This document shows, piece after piece, positions 1 through 8,675 of a stretch of 64,000 bases of DNA. A program made the position numbers and the translations under genes. The notes beneath the pieces were generated by a model, which saw only the letters and a list, made by a program, of their open reading frames with translations, ran no database searches and was not told where the DNA came from. How positions within the stretch are numbered: position 1 is the stretch's first letter; each line of letters starts with the position of its first letter. Source of the stretch: Dongia_B sp964406155 (GTDB lineage: Bacteria; Pseudomonadota; Alphaproteobacteria; Dongiales; Dongiaceae); assembly GCA_964406155.1 (NCBI GenBank), contig CAYOQR010000018.1:1-64000 (forward strand), written 5' to 3'.

Positions 1-83
1 CCGCCATTTCTGCGCAGAACCGAGCGCACCGGTTTTAGTCCTTCATTGGACACGCGGCACTTCCAAACGACATATTGCCTATC

Positions 84-827
84 ATGCAGGATAACGACGT
101 TTGGGATAACGAAGCAGCCGAGAGTTACGACACGCCAGGCACGGGCATGTTCTCGCCTGGGGTCTTAAGGCCAGCCGTTGAGTGCCTCGCGAAACTTGCC
201 GGAGACGGTCCCGTTCTTGAATTCGCGATCGGTACCGGTCGCGTTGCGATCCCGCTCATGGAACGCGGGATTCCCGTCAGCGGAATCGAACTGTCCGCTC
301 CTATGGTCGCTCAACTGCGAAAGAAAGCCGACGAGGCGTCGATCCCTGTCGTGCTCGGCGATATGACGACAGCCGTCGCTCCGGGCAGATACGCTCTTGT
401 CTATCTGGTGTTCAACACGATCTCGAATTTGCTGACGCAGGCCGAGCAGGTCGCGTGCTTCCGTAACGCGACGCGCCATCTGATGCCCGGCGGCCGCTTT
501 GTGGTCGAGCTGTGGGTACCGGACCTCCGCCGGCTGCCACCCACCCAGGAGGCTGTCGTCTGGCAAACCGAGCCCGGCTATATCGGGCTCGACACCTATG
601 ATGTGCTGCGTCAGCACGTCGTCTCGCACCATTTCAAATTCGGTGAGGGGCGCGAGGCACAGGTATTCCGGTCCCCTCACCGCTATATTTGGCCCGCTGA
701 ATTGGATCTCATGGCTCAGCTCGCCGGTTTCGATCTGGAAAGCAGGCATGCCGACTGGCTCGGATCCGAATTCACGGCCGAGTCACGCTCGCACGTCTCC
801 GTCTATCGCCTGCCGATGAAGGGATAG
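84..827 (+). CDS. class I SAM-dependent methyltransferase, substrate unknown
   Basis: A 247-residue protein with the class I methyltransferase fold. Residues 44-58 carry the glycine-rich SAM loop (VLEFAIGTGRVAIPL). It is followed by an acidic end of strand 2 (GIELS), a GDM segment, and the post-motif GGRFVVELW. The C-terminal third, rich in His/Arg/Trp, probably shapes the substrate pocket. No Shine-Dalgarno is obvious; ATG at 84 is preferred over an in-frame TTG at 75. The downstream neighbour is convergent, so the gene appears monocistronic. The family cannot be narrowed to a small-molecule or protein substrate from sequence alone. Confidence 0.82.
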   Translation: MQDNDVWDNEAAESYDTPGTGMFSPGVLRPAVECLAKLAGDGPVLEFAIGTGRVAIPLMERGIPVSGIELSAPMVAQLRKKADEASIPVVLGDMTTAVAPGRYALVYLVFNTISNLLTQAEQVACFRNATRHLMPGGRFVVELWVPDLRRLPPTQEAVVWQTEPGYIGLDTYDVLRQHVVSHHFKFGEGREAQVFRSPHRYIWPAELDLMAQLAGFDLESRHADWLGSEFTAESRSHVSVYRLPMKG

Positions 828-883
828 AACCAATGGACCGGTGTCGGTCAGCTCGATGCGCGGCGACGTGGCCACCGTGAGTA

Positions 884-1792
884 TTATCTGATCGCCTGTA
901 CCCAATTGCAGAATGCCTTTATGGCCTTCTCGCGCGGATGGCCGTGCCTGCGAACAATGTAGAAGCCATAGCCGGGCAAGCTCAAGTCGAATGCCTTCAC
1001 GAGCGTTCCGGCAGCTAATTCCTGCGCCACCAGCGCATCGCTGAAAATGCCGATGCCTTGACCGGCGACAACCGCCTCGATGGCGTGCAGTTCTTCGCGG
1101 AAGCTCAGGTGCTGCATGTCTTTGAAATGGGGCACCTGGCGCCATTTTCGGGGAGCCATGGTGAGCCATCTGTGCCATGTGGGCGGGTCGCGGTCGTTTG
1201 GCCCCCAATAACAGTGCACGAGGACATGCTTCTTGAGATCGAGTGGCCGCTTGAGATGATCGGACGTGAGCAGCCGAGGGCTGCAGACCGGCCAGAAGGT
1301 GTCGCTCAGGAACCCCTCGGCCAGTCCGTCCGTTGGTGCCGCCCGGCTTGTGGCATAGCGAATGGCGACATCGCTGTCCCCGGCTCTCAGATCGAGAACG
1401 CTATCGGTGCCGATGATGTCGAGCGGCACGTCAGGATGCATCTTCCTCCAGGCCGGCAAGCGGGGCACCAGCCAGCGGCTGGCAAACGCATTGGTTGTCG
1501 TCACGCGGAGAGGCTGCAGGTCGCCATCGTGCTTGACCGCGGCAATGGCGGTTGCGAACTCCTCAAGCCCATCGCGGATGGCTGGGAACAGTTTCGCACC
1601 AGCCTCGGTGAGCGATAAGGGGCGCGGTCGCCGACGGAACAGAGCATGGCCGCAATAGCGTTCCAGCAACCGAATCTGATGGCTGATCGCCGTCGGCGTC
1701 ACACCGAGTTCCGCGGCGGCCTTCCTGAAACTCAGGTGCCGAGCGGCGGCATCAAAAGCGCGCAACTCAATGAGGGGCGGCAGCTTCTCCAT
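884..1792 (-). CDS. LysR-family transcriptional regulator, GcvA-like
   Basis: 302 residues. The N-terminal winged helix-turn-helix (about residues 5-62, with FRKAAAELGVTPTAISHQI) is followed by a LysR substrate-binding domain. The wording of both parts (LSFRKAAAELGVTPTAISHQIRLLE, ending SRWLVPRLPAWRKMHPDVPL) is typical of the GcvA subgroup; only short stretches are quoted here. It is divergent from the flavin oxidoreductase at 1899, and a perfect dyad lies between them, so this regulator most likely controls that gene and itself. The effector is unknown. The ATG at 1792 gives the normal family length. Confidence 0.88.
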   Translation of the reverse strand: MEKLPPLIELRAFDAAARHLSFRKAAAELGVTPTAISHQIRLLERYCGHALFRRRPRPLSLTEAGAKLFPAIRDGLEEFATAIAAVKHDGDLQPLRVTTTNAFASRWLVPRLPAWRKMHPDVPLDIIGTDSVLDLRAGDSDVAIRYATSRAAPTDGLAEGFLSDTFWPVCSPRLLTSDHLKRPLDLKKHVLVHCYWGPNDRDPPTWHRWLTMAPRKWRQVPHFKDMQHLSFREELHAIEAVVAGQGIGIFSDALVAQELAAGTLVKAFDLSLPGYGFYIVRRHGHPREKAIKAFCNWVQAIR

Positions 1793-1802
1793 GGCAGCAG
1801 TA

Positions 1803-1823
1803 TAGATGAATATGGTTCATCTA
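1803..1823. promoter_or_regulatory. LysR-type operator dyad in divergent promoter
   Basis: Perfect inverted repeat TAGATGAA-N5-TTCATCTA. Inside it is the T-N11-A arrangement (T1807, A1819) typical of LysR binding boxes. It lies 11 bases upstream of the LysR start codon and 76 bases upstream of the oxidoreductase start, the expected place for autoregulation plus target control. Binding is inferred from position and symmetry only. Confidence 0.6.
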
Positions 1824-1898
1824 CAGCTGAATTCTTCGCGTTTGCCTCGGCCTGAGGGAGATGGAAGGCTCGAATTATCCAAGCCGAGGAGGAACGCC

Positions 1899-3272
1899 AT
1901 GTCGATACCGTCCATTGACGGCGCTGCCGCCGAGCTTGCCGCGAGCTTCAGGGGACAGCTCCTGACGCCTGCCGATGCGGGATACGACGACGCCAGGAAG
2001 GTCCATAACGGCTTGGTCGATAAGCGGCCTGCATTGATTGCCCGCTGCTGCGGCGTGGCGGATGTCGTTGATGCCATCAAGGTTGCGCAGAGACTGGGGC
2101 TCGAAGTCGCCGTTCGCGGCGGCGGTCACAACGTGGCGGGCCGCGCGACCATCGATGGTGGCATCATGATCGATCTGAGCCTTATGAAAGGCATTCACGT
2201 GGATCTCGGGAGTCGCTCCGTACGCGCGCAGGGCGGCGTCACCTGGGCCGAGCTCAATCGGGAGACTCAGCTCCATGGTCTGGCGGTCACCGGCGGCGTG
2301 GTCTCCAGCACCGGGATCGCCGGCCTCACGCTTGGTGGCGGCCTGGGCTGGCTGATGGGCAAGTACGGTCTGGCCCTCGACAATCTCCGATCGGTCGAAC
2401 TTGTCACCGCAGGCGGCGAGGTCTTACGGGCCAGCGAGGACGAGGAGCCCGATCTGTTCTGGGCGCTGCGCGGTGGCGGTGGAAACTTCGGCGTCGTCAC
2501 CTCCCTTGACTATCGGCTGTATCCGGTAGGACCGACCGTCATGGCCGGTCCCATCATCCACCCGATCGATGGTGCGCGTGATTTGCTCGCGTTCTATCGG
2601 GACAGAACGCAGGTGCTCGCCGACGAGCACACGCTGTTTGCCACGCTGACACATGCGCCTGACGGGTCCGGCGCGGAAGTGGCGGCGCTTGTCACGTGTC
2701 ATTGCGGTTCGCCGGCCGATGCCGAGAAGGCCATACGGCCGCTGAAGCAGTTCGGGTCTCCCGTCCTGGATGCGGTCGGCCCGATGCCTTACTGCCAGCT
2801 CAACAGCATGCTCGACGCCAACTACCCGAAGGGAGCGCTCAATTACTGGAAGTCGAATTTTCTCGCGGAGTTGAGCGACGCGGCGATCGGCACCATGATC
2901 GATTGCTTCCACCGTTGCCCGACAACCAAGGGCCAGCTCCTCATCGAACATCTTCATGGAGCCGCTACCCGGATCGGCGTGAAGGACACCGCCTTTCCGC
3001 ACCGCAAGGAGGGCTACAACTTCCTCGTACTCGCACAATGGACGCAGCCAGAGGAAACAGGTCGCTGCGTTGCCTGGGCGCGCGAGACCTACGAAAGGAT
3101 GCAGCCTTTTTTCGCCGCCGGCCGATACGTCAACTATCTCGACGATGACGAGGCGGGCGATTCCGTCATCGGTGCCTATGGCCCCAATTACCGTCGGCTG
3201 CAACAGATAAAGGCAAAATACGATCAGAAGAACTTCTTCCGCATGAACCAGAACATCCGCCCCCTCCCCTGA
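1899..3272 (+). CDS. FAD-binding oxidoreductase, berberine-bridge-enzyme type
   Basis: 457 residues. The N-terminal FAD_binding_4 (PCMH) domain includes RGGGHNVAG, whose His77 is the expected 8-alpha-histidyl FAD attachment site. Next comes GIAGLTLGGGLGWL. The second flavin-linking Cys of bicovalent members is absent (Ser/Thr in its place), so a monocovalent flavin is predicted. The C-terminus carries the BBE tail (YGPNYRRLQQIKAKYDQ). The start at 1899 is chosen because AGGAGGAA sits just upstream; an in-frame ATG at 1806 overlaps the operator. The likely reaction is oxidation of an alcohol, sugar or secondary metabolite by O2; the substrate is unknown. The LysR gene opposite is the probable regulator. 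Confidence 0.86.
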   Translation: MSIPSIDGAAAELAASFRGQLLTPADAGYDDARKVHNGLVDKRPALIARCCGVADVVDAIKVAQRLGLEVAVRGGGHNVAGRATIDGGIMIDLSLMKGIHVDLGSRSVRAQGGVTWAELNRETQLHGLAVTGGVVSSTGIAGLTLGGGLGWLMGKYGLALDNLRSVELVTAGGEVLRASEDEEPDLFWALRGGGGNFGVVTSLDYRLYPVGPTVMAGPIIHPIDGARDLLAFYRDRTQVLADEHTLFATLTHAPDGSGAEVAALVTCHCGSPADAEKAIRPLKQFGSPVLDAVGPMPYCQLNSMLDANYPKGALNYWKSNFLAELSDAAIGTMIDCFHRCPTTKGQLLIEHLHGAATRIGVKDTAFPHRKEGYNFLVLAQWTQPEETGRCVAWARETYERMQPFFAAGRYVNYLDDDEAGDSVIGAYGPNYRRLQQIKAKYDQKNFFRMNQNIRPLP

Positions 3273-3315
3273 GGAGATGCCTGCGCTTGACGACGCGGAT
3301 GATGGTTCCTGCCGC

Positions 3316-3702
3316 TCACACCACCTGGTTAAAGATCAGCACCAGCCCAACAATGGAGACGGCCCAAACGCCCGTTCGGAGCCAGGGAATGCCGATGAGG
3401 TAAACAACGGCATGCACCAACCTGGCCCAAAAGAAGAGCTGAGCCCCCAAGGCGGTCATCGCATTGGCCCGACCGGTTACCTGGGCCACGAGAACCAGGG
3501 CCGCAAACAGAACCAGGCTTTCCAGCATATTGATATGCGCGCGCGTCGCCCGCCCCGCGAGACCGGTCAAGTTGGGCATATTTTCACGATTGCCGGCGAG
3601 TACCGGCACGCCGACTTGAAGCTGTGCCGCCAGCACCGCGACAAGCATCTGCACCACGCACAGAGCGACTGTCCAAACCAACATCGTGAGATCGGTAGAC
3701 AT
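3316..3702 (-). CDS. MAPEG family inner-membrane protein
   Basis: 128 residues with four predicted membrane helices and the MAPEG hallmark, a short loop with GRATRAHINMLESL between helices 1 and 2 and ARLVHAVVYLIGIPWLRT near the end. Eukaryotic MAPEG proteins are glutathione-dependent transferases or isomerases. Bacterial members of this short type mostly have no assigned reaction. GGGGAAG lies seven bases upstream of the ATG. It is convergent with the flavin oxidoreductase and has no evident partner gene. Confidence 0.85.
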   Translation of the reverse strand: MSTDLTMLVWTVALCVVQMLVAVLAAQLQVGVPVLAGNRENMPNLTGLAGRATRAHINMLESLVLFAALVLVAQVTGRANAMTALGAQLFFWARLVHAVVYLIGIPWLRTGVWAVSIVGLVLIFNQVV

Positions 3703-3832
3703 CCTTATCTTCCCCTATGCAATTTCGCGATCGATCGCACAGGCGATCGTAGGTCGAGTTTAATCCGTTTCAAAGATCACATTCGATCGCAGTAAGGGAA
3801 ACTGGCGTCACTGATGCCGGTCGGTTAGCCGG

Positions 3833-4585
3833 TCAGAAGCGGCCGATCAGGGCCGGCACGGAGGACGCCAGAAGCGCAAGGCCGGACGCCGTCAGCAGGG
3901 TCAGGATGATTCTGCGGAAGGTGATCTCGCTGATCCCGATGTAAAGCCGGGTTCCGATCAGCACCGGCACAAGGATCGCCGGCGCGACGATGGCGAATAT
4001 CGGCAGCATGGCGCGCGTGACGGTGCCGTTTGCAATATAGGCCGTCATCGTGCAGCCCAGCATCGTCAGATTGAAGTTCTGGATAATACTGCGCTGCTTG
4101 TCCTTCTCGATCTGGCGCAGGGTGCACCAGAGTGTCGGGAAGACGCCGGCAAAGCCGCCGATCCCGCCCAGAATGCCGCCGAGCAGGCCGACGGTTCCAT
4201 TGGCGAGGCGGCCGTCGAAGGTGATCGGGCGGAGATGGCGGGAAAGCAGCATGACGGGGCACCAGATGATCAGCATGACACCGATCATGGCCTTGAAGAC
4301 ATGCACATCGAGCAGCGGCAGAACGGCGATGCCGATCGGAATGCCGGCGAGGCCGCCGATCAAGAAGGGTGCCAGGTATTTGAGATCGAAACCCCGGCGC
4401 ACCGTCAGGGCGGCGACGATCTGGCCGGTCAATCCGCCGAAGACCGATAGGACGGCGGCAAGTTGCGGCTCCACGGTCCAGGCCCAGAAGGACATGGCGA
4501 CCATCGCGAAAGCGAAACCTGACAATCCTTGAACGAAGCCCGCCACGACGGCGCCGAGCACGATGGTGCAGATTGCCGGATCCAT
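3833..4585 (-). CDS. TauE/SafE (TSUP) family membrane transporter
   Basis: About 250 residues with eight predicted transmembrane helices in two repeats. Each repeat carries the family's Gly-rich turn (GFVQGLSGFAFAM and GGILGGIGGFAGVFPTLW). Members export sulfite, sulfoacetate or similar organic anions; the substrate here is not determinable. The start at 4585 (MDPAICTIVLG) is chosen because it begins right at the first helix. An upstream in-frame ATG at 4732 would add 49 polar residues with no family counterpart. The next gene upstream on the same strand is a LysE exporter. Confidence 0.82.
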   Translation of the reverse strand: MDPAICTIVLGAVVAGFVQGLSGFAFAMVAMSFWAWTVEPQLAAVLSVFGGLTGQIVAALTVRRGFDLKYLAPFLIGGLAGIPIGIAVLPLLDVHVFKAMIGVMLIIWCPVMLLSRHLRPITFDGRLANGTVGLLGGILGGIGGFAGVFPTLWCTLRQIEKDKQRSIIQNFNLTMLGCTMTAYIANGTVTRAMLPIFAIVAPAILVPVLIGTRLYIGISEITFRRIILTLLTASGLALLASSVPALIGRF

Positions 4586-4786
4586 CACGCTTGCTCTGTC
4601 CGTCGGTGCAGTTGCCCCGTCCGCTGGCGCAATTCCATGGGCCCCGCAAGCATGGGCAATCTGCTGTAATTGTGGGGCACGTGGGTTTCGGTCGTCTTGA
4701 AATGCGGCGGTGGTGCCCGGCATGAAGACCATACTATCCGGGTACCGTCAATCTGCGGCGTCAATCCGCAGTGTCACTCCATAGTG

Positions 4787-5386
4787 TCACTCGCCCCACA
4801 TCGGCACGATCGATGCCGCGAGGAGAAGGCCCAACAGCGCATTGACGATCCGCCAATGCCGGTCGCTCCGCAGCAGCCGCGCGAGCAGCAGGCCGGCCAT
4901 GCACCAGAGCGAAAGCGAGAGAATGGCGGCGATGCCGAAGGTGCATCCGAGCAGGGCGCCGAGCTGCAGCGGGCCGCTGGCCAAAGCGGCGAAGGACGCG
5001 GCCGCCCCCAAGGTCATCGCCCAGCCTTTCGGATTGTGCCAAAGCAGCCAGACCCCGCCGAGAAAACTGGTCGGCTTCGCGAGATGGGCCTGCAGATGCG
5101 GCGGACCGCTGCGGCCGATCTTCCAGGCAAGCCACAGGAGATAGAGCGAGCCCGCCGTTTTCATGGCGAGCTGCAGCGAGGGCAGCGCCAGCAGGATGCC
5201 GCCGAGACCGGCGGCGGCCGAGGCCGCCATGGAGGCGAGGCCTGCCGCGATACCCGCCATGAAAGGGATCGACCGGCGATAACCGAAATGAGCGCCCGAG
5301 GCCGTCGCCAGGGTGGTGGCGCCCCCGGGCGTGACCGTCGAGACGATGACGAAAAGGATCAGCGGCAACAAATCGGCGAGCGACAC
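4787..5386 (-). CDS. LysE family amino-acid/metabolite exporter
   Basis: 199 residues, six predicted helices. It has the LysE-family opening after helix 1 (TPGGATTLATASGAHFGYRR) and the NPKGW segment typical of RhtB/LysE proteins. The GTG at 5386 is chosen as start because AGGAGGAG lies 4-5 bases upstream; the longer frame to 5473 would add a polar tail. Together with the divergent LysR gene this is the classical LysE-LysG layout, in which the regulator senses the exported amino acid. The specific substrate is unknown. Confidence 0.86.
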   Translation of the reverse strand: MSLADLLPLILFVIVSTVTPGGATTLATASGAHFGYRRSIPFMAGIAAGLASMAASAAAGLGGILLALPSLQLAMKTAGSLYLLWLAWKIGRSGPPHLQAHLAKPTSFLGGVWLLWHNPKGWAMTLGAAASFAALASGPLQLGALLGCTFGIAAILSLSLWCMAGLLLARLLRSDRHWRIVNALLGLLLAASIVPMWGE

Positions 5387-5470
5387 CTTGCTCCTCCTGT
5401 TTGCGGTAAAGGGACAGATTCTCCTACCCGCCGGATGTCCATTAGGGAAACGCATGTTGATCATGTATTT

Positions 5471-5487
5471 CATTAGAGATCATAATG
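5471..5487. promoter_or_regulatory. candidate LysR box CATTA-N7-TAATG
   Basis: A 17-base dyad with perfect 5-base arms and internal T-N11-A spacing in the divergent lysE/lysR gap. It lies only a few bases before the chosen LysR start, which fits autorepression. The arms are short, so chance cannot be excluded. Confidence 0.4.
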
Positions 5488-5492
5488 GTCGG

Positions 5493-6368
5493 ATGCCTCG
5501 TAATCTCGACATCGCACTCCTGCGGACCTTCGTGGCGGTCGCCGACCACGCCAATATGACGGCGGCGGGGAATGCGCTGCACCTGACGCAGAGCGCCGTC
5601 AGCCAGCAGATTGCCCGGCTGGAGGATGTGGCCGGGGCGCTTTTCACCCGCGACCGCCGGAACCTCCGGCTGACGGTGACGGGGGAGCGGCTGCTCGGCA
5701 AGGCGCGCCGGCTGCTGGCACTCAACGACGATCTCTGGTCGGAGATGACGGCCAGGGTCGTGGAGGGCCGGGTCCGCCTCGGCGCCCCCTATGACCTGGT
5801 GGGACCCTGCCTCGCGCCGATCCTGAAAGCCTATGCCGAGGAATATCCGCTGGTGGAAATCACCCTGGTCTGCGCCGCCTCGCCGGATCTTCTGACGGCC
5901 ACCGCGCAAGGCGAGATCGATCTTGCCCTGATCGAGGAACCGCTGGGGGAGACGCTGGGACCGACGCGCGGCGAATGCCTGATGATCGATCGCCTGGTCT
6001 GGGTCGGCGCCAAAGCCGGCACCGCCCATCTGAAAGCGCCCCTGCCCGTCTCGATGGTCGCCGAGACCTGCGCCTTCCGGCCGGCGGTGCTCGATGCGCT
6101 CCGCGCGCGGAACCTGGACTGGCGGACCATGTTCGAAAGCGGCAGCCTCGATGCGACCACGGCGACGGTGCGCTCGGATCTCGCCGTCACCGCCTGGCTT
6201 GCCTCCACGGTGCCGGCCGATCTCGACATTCTATCGCCGGAGGCCGGATTGCCTGAGTTGCCCTCCTTCGCGGTCAATCTCCATAGCGCCAACGGCCATC
6301 TGCCGCCTGCCGCCGTCGAACTCGCCCGGCATATCCGGGGTGCGCTGACGCGGCCCCGCCAAGTGTAG
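5493..6368 (+). CDS. LysR-family transcriptional regulator (LysG/ArgP-like position)
   Basis: 291 residues. The N-terminal helix-turn-helix is clear (MTAAGNALHLTQSAVSQQIARLE at roughly residues 22-44, of which only the last part is highly conserved). An effector-binding domain of normal length follows. The start at 5493 places the HTH at the usual distance from the N-terminus; an in-frame ATG at 5454 preceded by AGGGAA is the alternative. Divergence from the LysE exporter suggests it activates that exporter. The protein is not close enough in visible motifs to assign a named regulator. Confidence 0.86.
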   Translation: MPRNLDIALLRTFVAVADHANMTAAGNALHLTQSAVSQQIARLEDVAGALFTRDRRNLRLTVTGERLLGKARRLLALNDDLWSEMTARVVEGRVRLGAPYDLVGPCLAPILKAYAEEYPLVEITLVCAASPDLLTATAQGEIDLALIEEPLGETLGPTRGECLMIDRLVWVGAKAGTAHLKAPLPVSMVAETCAFRPAVLDALRARNLDWRTMFESGSLDATTATVRSDLAVTAWLASTVPADLDILSPEAGLPELPSFAVNLHSANGHLPPAAVELARHIRGALTRPRQV

Positions 6369-6408
6369 GAGCGGCCCTATTCTATTCATTAGATGAGAGC
6401 ACCCGGTT

Positions 6409-7365
6409 CTAGGTAGACAGCCGGCGGGTTCTCCGGCGTTCGTGCGCTTGCGCGATGACGACGCCCGAGATGACGAGGATCGCCGCCAGGATCACCCGCA
6501 GCGAGAGGGGCTCATCGAGCACGACATGGCCGGCCAGGACGCCGATGACGGGCACGCCATAGAGGAACGAGCCGGATCGCGGCCCCGGCAGTGTCGCGAC
6601 GCCGTAATTCCACAGGAGGGTCGCGATCACCGTGCTGCCGATCGCCAGCACGCAGACGGCGGCAAGGCCGGCCGTGTTCAGGCCGCGCACCGCCTGTGGC
6701 ACGTCCAGTCCATGTGTGGCCAGGAAGGGAATGCAGCCGATGGCCATCGTCGTCGAGGTAACGGCCAATGCGCCCTTCCGCCGGATCAGCCCGGCCGCGA
6801 GAACGCAATAGGCCGACCAGAAGAAGGCGGCCAGCAGGACGAAGCCGATGCCGGACAGGCTGGCGGTGCCGATCAGCTCCAGGTTTCCGGTTTCCAGCAC
6901 GGCGATGCCGATCAGGCCGATGAGTGCGCCGAGAATGGCGCCCCATGTCGGCGCCTGCCGCTTGCTCAGAGCCCAGAGGATGAGGATCCAGACCGGCTCG
7001 GTCGCGAGCACCAGGGCGGCCGTTCCGGCGGGGATGGTGGTCTGGCCCAAGGTCACCGGCAGGTTATAGCCGATGACGCCGCAGAGTGCGGTGAGCAGCG
7101 CCATGATCTGGTCGTGGCGGTCCCAGCGATGAGGCCGGGCGCGCCAAGCGAGCGGGAACAGCAGCAAGGCGGCAAGACCGAAACGCAGAGCGAGCAAGGC
7201 ACCCGGTGTGATCTGCTGGTTGCCGACGCCGACGAGGAAGCGGTTGGCGACCGGCGCGGCACCCCACATGACGATCGCCAGCGTGATCGCTAGGATCGCC
7301 AGGGTGGTCCCTTCCCTCGCCGGCCCGCCTTTCGCCGCCACTGTCCGGTCCGATGCGGATGTCAT
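6409..7365 (-). CDS. EamA-type DMT superfamily transporter
   Basis: 318 residues, ten predicted helices in two EamA repeats. It carries the usual signatures MWGAAPVANRF in helix 1, LTALCGVIGYNL in the first repeat and a basic C-terminus (HERRRTRRLST). Such proteins export amino acids, purines or other metabolites. It lies 34 bases downstream of the Rid-family gene on the same strand, so the two are probably co-transcribed. The TrmB-like regulator opposite is the likely controller. The direction of transport is inferred from family behaviour. Confidence 0.87.
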   Translation of the reverse strand: MTSASDRTVAAKGGPAREGTTLAILAITLAIVMWGAAPVANRFLVGVGNQQITPGALLALRFGLAALLLFPLAWRARPHRWDRHDQIMALLTALCGVIGYNLPVTLGQTTIPAGTAALVLATEPVWILILWALSKRQAPTWGAILGALIGLIGIAVLETGNLELIGTASLSGIGFVLLAAFFWSAYCVLAAGLIRRKGALAVTSTTMAIGCIPFLATHGLDVPQAVRGLNTAGLAAVCVLAIGSTVIATLLWNYGVATLPGPRSGSFLYGVPVIGVLAGHVVLDEPLSLRVILAAILVISGVVIAQAHERRRTRRLST

Positions 7366-7399
7366 GTCCGGGATTGCCCTGTCACTGGATGGCGGCCCA

Positions 7400-7780
7400 T
7401 CACCGGACGGCCGCGACGAGTTCGACCTCGACCAGCATGTCGGGATCGAGGAACGGCTTCACATGGACCAGCGACATGGCCGGGCGCGCGGCGGCGAAGG
7501 CTTCCGCATGGGCCCGGCCCACGGCTTCCCATTCGGCGATATCCACGACATAGAGCCGCGTCTGCACCACCGTCCCGAGGCTCGCGCCGGCCTTGTCCAG
7601 GATCGGTCCCAGCTTTTCGAAGATCGCCTTGGTCTGGGCATAGACGTCGCCCTTGCCGATGATGGCGCCCTTGGCATCGGTCGCGGCCGTGGCCGAGACG
7701 AAGACGAAGCCATTGGCGACGACGGCGCGGGAATAGCCGGATTTCTCCTCCCAGACGGAGCCGGATGACAGGCGCTGCAT
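7400..7780 (-). CDS. Rid (YjgF/YER057c/UK114) family protein, catalytic Arg not seen
   Basis: 126 residues matching the small trimeric Rid fold (GYSRAVVANGFVFVSA, then QTKAIFEKLGPILDKAGASL). RidA proper hydrolyses reactive enamines/imines using an arginine in a PxR motif before the last strand. Here that position reads RPAMSLVHV with Met, so canonical RidA chemistry is doubtful and a Rid1-7 type role is more likely. It heads a probable two-gene operon with the DMT exporter, suggesting a shared nitrogenous substrate. Confidence 0.85.
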   Translation of the reverse strand: MQRLSSGSVWEEKSGYSRAVVANGFVFVSATAATDAKGAIIGKGDVYAQTKAIFEKLGPILDKAGASLGTVVQTRLYVVDIAEWEAVGRAHAEAFAAARPAMSLVHVKPFLDPDMLVEVELVAAVR

Positions 7781-7801
7781 GACGATCCCCTGATCAATTT
7801 A

Positions 7802-7815
7802 ACTACTAAGGTAGT
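7802..7815. promoter_or_regulatory. dyad in the Rid/TrmB divergent promoter
   Basis: Perfect inverted repeat ACTAC-TAAG-GTAGT in the 72-base gap between the divergent Rid gene and the TrmB-like gene. The location and symmetry fit an operator for the adjacent regulator. Binding is inferred only. Confidence 0.45.
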
Positions 7816-7852
7816 GTAGCGTGAAATTCGAAGCTGTGATAGGGTGTCTTTG

Positions 7853-8668
7853 ATGAATCTGAAGACTCCGACCGGCGACTTGCTGACCGCCCTCGGGCAG
7901 CTCGGCTTTGGCCAATATGAGGCCCGTGCCTATTGCGCGCTGCTCTCGGCCGCGCCGATGAACGGGCATGAGGTCGCCAAGGCCTCCGGTGTGCCGCCCT
8001 CGAAAATCTACGAGACCTTGGCGCGGCTCGCGGAAAAGGGCGCAGTGCTGGTGCAGCATGCCGACCCCGTCATCTATGCGGCCAGTCCGCGCGAAACCGT
8101 CCTCGCCGCCGCGCGCGCGAAATTCCAGCGCGCCCTGGAAACCGCGGAGACCGGCCTGAAGCAGATCCCGGTGAAAGGCGATCCCGGACAGATCTGGTCG
8201 CTGAAGGAACGCGATGCCGTGCTGGCCGCCGCGACGAGCCTCATCGCCCATGCCAAGCGGTCGCTCTTCGCCACGTTATGGGATGAGGAATTGGGAGTCC
8301 TGCGCGATCCGCTGGAACAGGCCAGCCGCCGGGGATGCAAGGTCCATGTGGCGGTTTATGGCACCACGGTGCTGGACGGCCCCCATGGCTACGACCTCAC
8401 CCTATGCGGCAAGAGCGCCATGGAACGGCTGGCGGGCCGTCGGCTGACGACGCTCGTCGCCGATCAGGCCGATGCCCTGATCGCCGAATTCCATCCAGAC
8501 GGCACGGTCGAAGCGGTCCGCACCTCCAATCCGGTCGTCGGCCTGCTCGCGGTCGAATATGTGAAGGCCGATATCCTGGGCCGGCTGCTGATCGACGATA
8601 TGGGCGATGCGAGGTTCGATTCCTTGCGCTACAACCCCGGCCTGATCGACGTGCTGCTGCGGTCGTAG
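7853..8668 (+). CDS. TrmB-like transcriptional regulator with PLD-like sensor domain
   Basis: 271 residues. Residues ~12-75 form a TrmB winged helix (LGFGQYEARAYCALL, then SGVPPSKIYETLARLAEKG). The rest (LIAHAKRSLFATLW, GCKVHVAVYG) matches the phospholipase-D-like effector domain found in TrmB/Sugar-sensing regulators, without catalytic HKD motifs. ATG 7853 has AGGG at good spacing; the GTG at 7844 overlaps that site. It is divergent from the Rid/DMT operon, which it probably controls. TrmB proteins usually sense sugars, but here the neighbours suggest an amine or amino-acid signal. Confidence 0.84.
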   Translation: MNLKTPTGDLLTALGQLGFGQYEARAYCALLSAAPMNGHEVAKASGVPPSKIYETLARLAEKGAVLVQHADPVIYAASPRETVLAAARAKFQRALETAETGLKQIPVKGDPGQIWSLKERDAVLAAATSLIAHAKRSLFATLWDEELGVLRDPLEQASRRGCKVHVAVYGTTVLDGPHGYDLTLCGKSAMERLAGRRLTTLVADQADALIAEFHPDGTVEAVRTSNPVVGLLAVEYVKADILGRLLIDDMGDARFDSLRYNPGLIDVLLRS

Positions 8669-8675
8669 GGCACGT

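Noticed and set aside
3728..3752. GCGATCGATCGC cluster resembling HIP1-type palindromes
   Set aside because: Isolated occurrence in a short gap; no repeated array elsewhere in the window.
4771..4792. GTGTCACTC direct repeat near the lysE stop
   Set aside because: Nine-base repeat at a gene end with no dyad or other copies; likely chance or slippage.
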